Assembly: GCA_965262505.1 (NCBI GenBank)
Contig: CBDHFM010000023.1
Span: 1 to 64,000, forward strand
Source: JACPPO01 sp965262505
GTDB lineage: Bacteria > Acidobacteriota > Vicinamibacteria > Vicinamibacterales > UBA2999
Reading direction: 5' to 3'
DNA length: 64,000 bases
Each line of letters begins with the position of its first letter. Position 1 is the stretch's first letter. Below the pieces are notes generated by a model, which searched no databases, had not been told where the DNA came from, and was given only the letters and a program-made list of their open reading frames with translations. The translations under genes and the position numbers were made by a program. This document shows positions 34,554 to 40,999 of the stretch, one piece after another.

Positions 34554-34871
34554 TCAACAAGACCCAGCGTCAGTGCCTTGCAATCTCCTGACGAGGAGGA
34601 CCCCGTCGGCTTCGCAGATCTCCTTTGGCGGATCTCCAAGGTAGCGGAGTGCCAAGCCGCCATCGGCGGAACGATCACGCCAAATCATGGCAACGGCACC
34701 GTTACCGAGCGCGCCGAACCAATCCTCCAACACCGACCAGATACGCTCGCGCACCCCAGCTGAGAGGTCAGGCGACACATAAACGCCGGGCGCAATCTCA
34801 AGCATCACTGAGGCGAGAAAGCCTCGATATCTCTGTTCGACGTCACGCGTGACGACCACGGTCGTGGGCAT
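34554..34871 (-). CDS. cas2: Cas2, type I-E
   Basis: 105 residues: PTTVVVTRDVEQRYRGFLAS, then APGVYVSPDLSAGVRERIWS, and NGAVAMIWRDRSADGGLALR. This is the CT1978-type Cas2 of I-E systems. It is a plain Cas2 without the DEDDh exonuclease fusion known from some I-E loci. It is the last gene of the operon, 7 bases after cas1. Confidence 0.93.
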   Translation of the reverse strand: MPTTVVVTRDVEQRYRGFLASVMLEIAPGVYVSPDLSAGVRERIWSVLEDWFGALGNGAVAMIWRDRSADGGLALRYLGDPPKEICEADGVLLVRRLQGTDAGSC

Positions 34872-34878
34872 CGCAAAC

Positions 34879-35769
34879 TTACGCTTTCGCCGCCGGATCC
34901 TCGAACAGATCCTTGATCCGCTCGATCATTTTCGGAATCGTCCGTTCCCGGCTGAGCGTGCGCCCGGTCTCTCGTCGTGTCACGCGTTCAATGTTCTCAC
35001 TGGCCGTGTCTCTCAGGGCTTTCTTGGCCGCGCGGAACGCCGTGGGGATGGTGACGGAGTCGCGAAACAGATCAGCGATGTCGAGCACGAAGGATTGTCC
35101 GGCATCTTCATGAATGAAGCCGAGTTGCGGGATGGTAGCCGTTGCTGCCACGGCGATGGCGGCGGCGGCTTCAACTGCGCTCGCCGCATGGTTCAGCGCC
35201 TGGTTTGGTAGGTCGGTCGCCATCGGCCGGGCACGGTCGTAGCGCCGTCCCTGCCAAGTGATTCCAATCTGCAGCGCCACCAGACGATAGGTTGCCTTCA
35301 TCTTGGCGCCCTCGATGCCGCGCAACACCGAGATGTCGCCGTGCGGAAGCACCTCGCCTAGGCGCCAGGCGTACATCCGACGAGCGATCTGGAGACGCGC
35401 GTTCGTGTTCGCCCAGGCGCGCGCCTGCCGCCGCGCGAGTCCCGACCGATCAGGGATTAATGGCGGGGCGGTGTAGCATCGCACCCCATCTTCGCCGACG
35501 GCGGCGAGCGCGGTGCCATGCCGAGCCAATAGACGTAGCGCGTCGTGACTGACCGTCGATCCAGGACCGAGCAGGATCATGGAGACGCCCTGGAACGGAA
35601 TGGCGTAGTGCCCAGGCCCCAACGGGTCATTCTCCGCCAACTGCGAGCCGCGTTCGAAGGAGAGCGTTCCGTCTCGCGCCGTCAACGCGCCCCGCGACAA
35701 CCAGAGAAGCCCGGCCCGATCCGCATGAGGAATTCTGGCGGTTTCGAGGCCGAGGCGTCCTTTGAACAT
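34879..35769 (-). CDS. cas1: Cas1 integrase, type I-E
   Basis: 296 residues. Metal-binding residues are visible in VLRGIEGAKMKATYRLVA (Glu), LGFIHEDAGQSFVLDIADLF (His and Asp). With Cas2 it integrates new spacers at the leader end. Its start follows the cas6e stop immediately. Confidence 0.95.
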   Translation of the reverse strand: MFKGRLGLETARIPHADRAGLLWLSRGALTARDGTLSFERGSQLAENDPLGPGHYAIPFQGVSMILLGPGSTVSHDALRLLARHGTALAAVGEDGVRCYTAPPLIPDRSGLARRQARAWANTNARLQIARRMYAWRLGEVLPHGDISVLRGIEGAKMKATYRLVALQIGITWQGRRYDRARPMATDLPNQALNHAASAVEAAAAIAVAATATIPQLGFIHEDAGQSFVLDIADLFRDSVTIPTAFRAAKKALRDTASENIERVTRRETGRTLSRERTIPKMIERIKDLFEDPAAKA

Positions 35770-36552
35770 TCAGCGCTCCGCCGCCAGATGGTTTGGGGGG
35801 CGCAACAGCAACATGCCGTAGCCGTAGGCCCGGTGACGTCCGACGCCGTGACGCAAAACTTGGGCAAACACCTTCGGATTCGAGACGGCAAACGTGCCAT
35901 GCAGGGTCGCGTCTGGTCCCTCCGGACCTCGGCCCTGGCCACGAATCGCGCGCGTTCGTCGAAACGCGACCAGGGCGCACTGCTCGACGACGACCGCGTC
36001 ACCGAATCGCTCGATGAGCCATGCAGCGTAGACCGATTGACGTGTCACATCGTGCTTCGCCGCTGCCTCAGGATCGGTCCACCCGCGCGGAAACCGTCGA
36101 ATGACGGCCACCTTGAACGCATCGACCTCCGCGCCATGCGAGAGCAGTCTGGCGTGCGGCTCGTCCGGCAGATCCTGTCGCAACCGCCGCACAGGCCGGA
36201 GCCGGACATCGAAGCCGAGGCGTCGACCCGGCGTGAAGGTCGTCGGCATCCGCTTCGATCGCATCTTCTGCGGATCGATGACGGCGAGGCAGTCTGGCGT
36301 GGCCACCGCGGCCGCGGTGTGGCGCAGCGTCTCCTCGTCCATCTCCGTATAGGCGTAGAGCGCAGCACCGGGGCGGCGTTCGGACGCGAACAAGCGGAAG
36401 GGTTGTAGCGCGGCCTTGCCGAACATCGCGGACAGCAGAACATGGAGCGCATAGCCCTCATCAAACGACCCACGCCGGATAAGCCCCCGGTCGCCGGCCC
36501 AGCGGTTGAACGCTCGCATGCTGAACGGCGCGTGGATCAGATGGGTCGTCAT
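35770..36552 (-). CDS. cas6e: Cas6e crRNA endonuclease
   Basis: 260 residues. The N-terminal region DEGYALHVLLSAMFG carries the His used for catalysis in Cas6e, and the C-terminus GVGRHRAYGYGMLLLRP is the Gly-rich loop of the family. It cleaves pre-crRNA below the repeat hairpin and stays in Cascade. It overlaps cas5 by 4 bases. Confidence 0.93.
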   Translation of the reverse strand: MTTHLIHAPFSMRAFNRWAGDRGLIRRGSFDEGYALHVLLSAMFGKAALQPFRLFASERRPGAALYAYTEMDEETLRHTAAAVATPDCLAVIDPQKMRSKRMPTTFTPGRRLGFDVRLRPVRRLRQDLPDEPHARLLSHGAEVDAFKVAVIRRFPRGWTDPEAAAKHDVTRQSVYAAWLIERFGDAVVVEQCALVAFRRTRAIRGQGRGPEGPDATLHGTFAVSNPKVFAQVLRHGVGRHRAYGYGMLLLRPPNHLAAER

Positions 36553-37265
36553 TCTTCATCCTTCGACGCATTGAGTGAGCCTTCGCAGATGCGTCGCGCA
36601 CCGCCGTGGAGCCCGCTGTGCCAATTGCGTTCGTCCGTCACATCGGACGTCCGATGCGCGCCATCCGTGCCCTCCGACGCGGGCCAGAACGCGGGCAGCA
36701 TGGCCGCGCCAGCCGGGGCGATCTGTCGTAGCGCCGTGCGCACATCAACGGCGTCCTTGACCCAGCCATTGAAGATCGGCGAGGACGGCAGGCACGCTTT
36801 CCGTCCGATGAACAGTGGCCTTGCGGGTCGGTCGAGTGCCGCGGCCAGCTCCTCAAGGGGCGGCGACACGTCTGCTGGCTCAAGCCGCAGGACGACGGCC
36901 ACGCGCACGTCTGTGTGGTACTCGCGCCAGCGCTGATGCGCCCCCGTATAGGTTGCGGCTCCGCCGGCCCGCCCCGCTGGAACACCTCGAGTGGTCCAGG
37001 CCCGATCGTTCTTGCCGAGCTTCACGGTTTGATAGTCCGTCATCCGGCTCAGTCTCACCTCCTGCTCCCACAACACCCCGAACACGATTCGTTCCTGGAG
37101 CGATTGGTGCTCTGCACGCATCGCCCGCGTCCAGCCAAGCGCGTTGGCAAGCAGCCCTGTCATCATGGATGTAGCCGGAAAGTCCCGAATCACGCCCCTG
37201 GCGTCGATCGTCTCACCGCCAAAGGCTGCGAGCGGGGCGCGGAGCCGCAGATGTAGCCACTGCAT
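36549..37265 (-). CDS. cas5: Cas5e Cascade subunit
   Basis: 238 residues from MQWLHLRLRAPLAAFGGETI, the typical Cas5 N-terminus, with SMMTGLLANALGW and RVLYREYHTD-type motif here as HQRWREYHTDVRVAVVLR. It binds the 5' handle of crRNA. The start at 37265 overlaps the cas7 stop by one base. Confidence 0.93.
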   Translation of the reverse strand: MQWLHLRLRAPLAAFGGETIDARGVIRDFPATSMMTGLLANALGWTRAMRAEHQSLQERIVFGVLWEQEVRLSRMTDYQTVKLGKNDRAWTTRGVPAGRAGGAATYTGAHQRWREYHTDVRVAVVLRLEPADVSPPLEELAAALDRPARPLFIGRKACLPSSPIFNGWVKDAVDVRTALRQIAPAGAAMLPAFWPASEGTDGAHRTSDVTDERNWHSGLHGGARRICEGSLNASKDEE

Positions 37266-38398
37266 CAGGCGTCGCCCGTTCGCATCGCCGTGGCAGACCA
37301 TCTGGCAAGTTCAGCCAGCGAGAGCCGACTGGCTCCTGGCATAGCCGCGTCGTCGAGGCTCATGAGCCACCGTGCTTCACCTGTTTCGTAGACCGCGTCG
37401 AGCTGCTCGAGGTGTTGACGCACGGCCTCCGCCGCTTTTCGAGTGACGGGCGGGCAGTGTTCGCGAAAGGCCTCGGCCAAGCTGCGCGGCTGCCGATCAC
37501 CGGCCTCGACCAACATCCAACTCGCGTAGCTGTACGGCGCCGTTGGCCCCAGCTTCGCTCCCGGCGAGACCGTGGCAATCAGTTGGACCAGCCGTTCCGC
37601 GACGTCCGCTGCCATCTCGGCGTCGCCACTGAGATTGTCGAGCAACATGCCCCGATCGAGCACGACGTACCCATAGAAGAGCCCGGAGGTGAGTTCGGTT
37701 TCGCCAATGTGGTCCGCGCCGGCGTCGTCCTCGAGGCGCTGGAGATCGTCGACGACGGTGAAGTAGTCGCTCTCGCTCTCTTCCGCATGCACGGTGAAGG
37801 CGTGGGCCACATGGACGGCGGCATCGATGTTGGCCTCGACGTCTGATGTCACCATTCGTCCGAACAGCGCGGCAACAAGCCCACCGGGGAGCGAGCATCC
37901 TTCTCGCAAGGCCTTCATGTTCGCCTTCGAGTGCTGCACCCACGCTTTTGCGGCCGCCTCAGACTTCTTGAGATTGCCTCGGTGGTCATCTGCGATTTTG
38001 CGCGCTTCATCGGCGAGATAAGCGATTTCTGGCTCACCGAGCAGTAGCGGTTGGCGATTTGAAATACTTTCGCCTTTCTCGCCGTACACGGCGGTTTGGA
38101 ACGCGGCCTCGATGACCTTGATCGCGTCCGGGTCGTGGCCGGCACGTTTCAGCGGTTCGATTACTCGGCGGGTGACCGTCTCCCGGGATCGGACCGCGGC
38201 CGTGGCCCCATCGATTCGTTGCAGCGCGTGGATGTCGTCGGCCATGCGCCAGTGCCGTTTGAGACACTGCGACGACACACGCGTGCGGATGCTGCCGCCG
38301 TAGGTGATCCGTTTGGCGAGGCCGGAATCGTCGCGGTTCAGGAGTGCGGCGGAGTAGCCGTGCAGGCTGTGAATTTGAAGAAAGCGGACATTACGCAT
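37265..38398 (-). CDS. cas7: Cas7e Cascade backbone subunit
   Basis: 377 residues from MRNVRFLQIHSLHGYSAALL, then NRDDSGLAKRITYGGSIRTR then VSSQCLKRHWR, the conserved Cas7e opening. The protein polymerises along the crRNA. It overlaps cse2 by 8 bases. Confidence 0.95.
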   Translation of the reverse strand: MRNVRFLQIHSLHGYSAALLNRDDSGLAKRITYGGSIRTRVSSQCLKRHWRMADDIHALQRIDGATAAVRSRETVTRRVIEPLKRAGHDPDAIKVIEAAFQTAVYGEKGESISNRQPLLLGEPEIAYLADEARKIADDHRGNLKKSEAAAKAWVQHSKANMKALREGCSLPGGLVAALFGRMVTSDVEANIDAAVHVAHAFTVHAEESESDYFTVVDDLQRLEDDAGADHIGETELTSGLFYGYVVLDRGMLLDNLSGDAEMAADVAERLVQLIATVSPGAKLGPTAPYSYASWMLVEAGDRQPRSLAEAFREHCPPVTRKAAEAVRQHLEQLDAVYETGEARWLMSLDDAAMPGASRLSLAELARWSATAMRTGDA

Positions 38399-38957
38399 CA
38401 GAAGTCTCCTTATGCTGCGATTCGCGCCTGGTTGAGGCGTCTGCGCTGTAGTACTCACGAGCGATCGTGCGGGTCGTCTGTTCGTCGCCGAACAGGATGA
38501 AGTGCGCAAGCGTCACGAGATCGAAGCAGTGGTGTTCGCCAGCGGCAAGCTGGCGGCAGGCGCGGATCGTGCGCTCACGGCGCAGTGTCGTCGTCGCCGC
38601 AAGGAGGCGGGCGAGACGCACCTCCGACAGGCGTGCGTTGTACAGCGCTTTTCCCATGGGGAGCCGGCCGTGCGCCGAGGGCTTGCCGGCAGCTCGCCCC
38701 TTGGGCGTGAGGATCGCGATGGCTTGCACCAGTGCGGCCCAGCCGGCTTCGTTCCTCGCCGCCTCGTTGGGCGCGTACTCTGCGAGCAGTTTCCAGAAGG
38801 CGGCCGAGCCAGCACCGACAAACGGCCCGCGGCGGAGGGCTGCCACCGGCCCCGGCTCGAGCCGCGCGATTTCAGAGGCGAGCTTGGGGATCATTTCCCT
38901 CAGCCGCGGGGTACTGGTGGCACTGCCTTTGACCGGAAGCGTTCCCTCAAGCGACAT
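38391..38957 (-). CDS. cse2: Cse2 small Cascade subunit
   Basis: 188 residues from MSLEGTLPVKGSATSTPRLR. GRAAGKPSAHGRLPMGKALY then NARLSEVRLARLLAA is the conserved Cse2 region with the basic RNA/DNA-contacting residues. It overlaps the end of cse1. Confidence 0.92.
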   Translation of the reverse strand: MSLEGTLPVKGSATSTPRLREMIPKLASEIARLEPGPVAALRRGPFVGAGSAAFWKLLAEYAPNEAARNEAGWAALVQAIAILTPKGRAAGKPSAHGRLPMGKALYNARLSEVRLARLLAATTTLRRERTIRACRQLAAGEHHCFDLVTLAHFILFGDEQTTRTIAREYYSADASTRRESQHKETSDA

Positions 38958-40527
38958 CGTTGGCCTCCTTGGTGCCGAAGATCTCTGGTTGATCGCTGAA
39001 CACACTCCGTCGGCGGAGTCGCCCCCAAAACGCGCTGGTGGCGCGGGCCCGTGCCCGATGGCGATGGATCGCCGGGCACGGCACTGTTTCGATGGCTTCA
39101 ATCAGAAGGTTGTGGGCGTCGGCGATCATGCCCCGCGCGAACATCGCACGGCGGGTCGCGACTTCTGTCTCGTCCGCCGCCTGGAATCGGTCCTCCAGCG
39201 CCGCGAAGAATTGTGCGTCGGCCGCCGCGTCGAGGCGGCGCGCATAGGGATTGGCATGCGCCCGGTCAGCCTTGGTCAGATGGGTCGTGAGCTTGCCGCC
39301 GCTGGCCGCCACGGCGACGCCGAATCGTAAGGCCTTCTCGATGGATCCGATCTCCTCGATCTGCGCATGAGCGATCTCTGCCAGCGTATTGCGTTCTCTC
39401 TGTCTGAACAGCGCTGAGACGGTCGTGCGGGAGAATCTGATGTCGCGGCGCTCGTGGTACCCGTCGGTCTTACCCTGACCACCGGCGATGCCGCGCGCAA
39501 CGAGCCGCCAGTCTCCTGATGCTGCGGTATCGATTCGCATCGCCGGCGGATGGCGGAAGGCGGTCTCGTCGAGAACCAGCTTGGCGAGGCGGTCGTAGCG
39601 AAACCCCACACCGGAGAGTGACAGCGCCTTGCCGTCCGCTGTGTTCACCGGAGTCCAGAAATCGCCAAGATCGCCATGCGCTGCCTTCGCCGCAATACGC
39701 GCCGCCTTTGAGGACGCTGTCCAGGCGGTGATCTCCCGGTCCACCGCACGCAGCCGCACGCGGCGGCAGATCTCGATGAAGTAGGGGTCCAGCCTCCGTA
39801 AATCGAGCGAGTTTCTGCCGTCCCAGGACTCAAGCCAGAGCAACGCCAACCCGTTCTCTGGGTCGAAGTAGTCGGGGTAGTCCTCCAGCAAGGCGGTACG
39901 CCCCGCGAGCATCCGGCGCAGGTCATGAAACAGGTGCGCTCCCAGGCCACCGTCAGCTGGAGCGAGACCGAGACAGGGTCGTGCGGAGAATCCCCCGTTC
40001 ATGCGGGCGATGCCGTAGTTGCCGGCGCCCAGAAAGCCGGCCATCGTCTGCAGGTCAATGAGCGCGAAAATCCAGTCGTCGGGCGCGCTTCCGATCGCGA
40101 CCGTTTGTTTGACGTCATGATTCTTCGCCGTAACCAGAAGGTCGAGGTCGTCGGGCGTCACCACTCGGCCGCGATAGTCGTCAAGACCGTTCGGGGCAGG
40201 GGCCTGCATGAAGGCTGGCCGAGTGGGGTCGTCGACGATCAGGCGCCAGGGAGCGTCATCACTGAACGCCGGCGTGAGGCTCTGGAGTAGCCCACGCCAG
40301 TCTGCGGCGGTCCGAGGCGGCACGGTCTGGCTCGCTCGGTGCAGCGCGACCACGCCGAGTTGCGCCAGGAAGGCATGCCACGCGTGACGTTGATGGGGCC
40401 GGAGCGCGGGAAAGGCTTCGATGTCGTCAGTAGACATCGCGCCATACACATCCGGCAGCGACATCGCTGTGGTCGTGCCGTCGATCAAGCGAACACGGAT
40501 CAGAGGGTCGTTGAGCAGACTATGCAT
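38947..40527 (-). CDS. cse1: Cse1 large Cascade subunit
   Basis: 526 residues from MHSLLNDPLIRVRLIDGTTT. The early region PALRPHQRHAWHAFLAQLGV and the middle TAKNHDVKQTVAIGSAPDDW then IFALIDLQTMAGFLGAGNYG are diagnostic. Cse1 recognises the PAM and recruits Cas3. I chose the Met at 40527 and not the one at 40599 because the extra 24 residues come from the repeat-like hairpin region. Confidence 0.93.
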   Translation of the reverse strand: MHSLLNDPLIRVRLIDGTTTAMSLPDVYGAMSTDDIEAFPALRPHQRHAWHAFLAQLGVVALHRASQTVPPRTAADWRGLLQSLTPAFSDDAPWRLIVDDPTRPAFMQAPAPNGLDDYRGRVVTPDDLDLLVTAKNHDVKQTVAIGSAPDDWIFALIDLQTMAGFLGAGNYGIARMNGGFSARPCLGLAPADGGLGAHLFHDLRRMLAGRTALLEDYPDYFDPENGLALLWLESWDGRNSLDLRRLDPYFIEICRRVRLRAVDREITAWTASSKAARIAAKAAHGDLGDFWTPVNTADGKALSLSGVGFRYDRLAKLVLDETAFRHPPAMRIDTAASGDWRLVARGIAGGQGKTDGYHERRDIRFSRTTVSALFRQRERNTLAEIAHAQIEEIGSIEKALRFGVAVAASGGKLTTHLTKADRAHANPYARRLDAAADAQFFAALEDRFQAADETEVATRRAMFARGMIADAHNLLIEAIETVPCPAIHRHRARARATSAFWGRLRRRSVFSDQPEIFGTKEANDVA

Positions 40528-40544
40528 GGTGCCGTCATCTACGT

Positions 40545-40572
40545 ATTCTGTCCCCGCTAAGGCGGGGGAGCG
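40545..40572 (-). ncRNA. CRISPR-repeat-like hairpin in the cse1 leader
   Basis: On the minus strand the 28 bases begin CGCTCCCCCGC and end GCGGGGACAGAAT. Aligned without gaps to the array repeat, 20 of 28 bases agree, including the whole CCCCGC/GCGGGG stem and the A-AGA just after it. It lies 18 bases upstream of the cse1 ATG. It could be a Cas6e-binding or cleavage site or a solitary crRNA-like repeat used for autoregulation; no second repeat is seen. Confidence 0.55.
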
Positions 40573-40600
40573 GTGTTCTTCGTACCGTATACGGGGCAAT

Positions 40601-40617
40601 CTCCGATGTGATCGGAG
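40601..40617. other. Short perfect hairpin CTCCGAT/ATCGGAG
   Basis: A 7-bp stem with loop GTG, located between the repeat-like hairpin and the opposing promoter. Function unknown. Confidence 0.5.
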
Positions 40618-40638
40618 GCGCCGCAGATGAAGATCTGT

Positions 40639-40854
40639 GGTTGCTACCGACCGTAATCCGGCTACAATGCACGCGTGTTCTCCGTGCCTATGAGCACAGG
40701 TTCACCGCCAAGCAGCGTGGCGGCTGCTTGAGTGTAGGCCCCGGCCGGACTCGAACCGGCTTTTCACCACTGCTAAAGGTGCGTCTTAACCTTTGAACTA
40801 CGGGGCCATTTGGAGCTACGGCCGCCGAGCTCGTCTCTCGGCGGCCGTTTTTTT
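40639..40854 (+). ncRNA. Candidate plus-strand RNA gene antisense to the cse1 leader
   Basis: TTGCTA and TACAAT separated by 16 bases (about 40639-40668) form a promoter. A strong terminator follows at 40818-40854: a 12-bp stem ACGGCCGCCGAG, loop CTCGTCT, its complement and seven T. No plausible protein lies between. The predicted RNA is about 180 nt and covers the complement of the tRNA-like sequence plus the hairpin CAAGCAGC/GCTGCTTG (40709-40730). The position resembles the antisense promoter found between cas3 and casA in E. coli. Confidence 0.5.
40736..40807 (-). tRNA. tRNA-like sequence, anticodon region AGC (identity uncertain)
   Basis: Acceptor arms GGCCCCG and CGGGGCC pair fully, and the T-arm is GCCGG-TTCGAGT-CCGGC. 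The D-arm GTTC...AGAC is weak. The anticodon arm is CACCT-TTAGCAG-TGGTG with a T-T mismatch at the base of the loop. U33 and A37 are present around AGC. The discriminator is T and no CCA is encoded. The C3-G70 pair argues against alanine identity. It could be a degraded, decoy or plasmid-type tRNA. Confidence 0.5.
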
Positions 40855-40970
40855 GCTCTTTTTAAACATCTCGACGTTTTTCTCTAGGCTGGCTCCACAA
40901 ATAGAGCATCGTCGACTTAGTTTTCTTGTTCCGTCTAAAATACCTTATGAGTAAGTTCTTTGTACCATAA

Positions 40971-40999
40971 ACATTAATATTAATGCACGTGGCTGTCAA
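40971..40999 (-). promoter_or_regulatory. Promoter of the cse1-cas2 operon
   Basis: On the minus strand TTGACA (40999-40994) and TAATGT (40976-40971) are 17 bases apart. The perfect palindrome ATTAATATTAAT (40973-40984) overlaps the -10 box and may be an operator. The -35 box overlaps the end of cas3. Confidence 0.6.

Noticed and set aside
35545..36408. A plus-strand frame over cas1 and cas6e
   Set aside because: It is a shadow of the cas genes, which overlap tightly in the other direction.
40608..40796. A 62-residue plus-strand frame in the cas3-cse1 gap
   Set aside because: It runs through the complement of the tRNA-like sequence and lacks a ribosome binding site, so an RNA gene is more likely.
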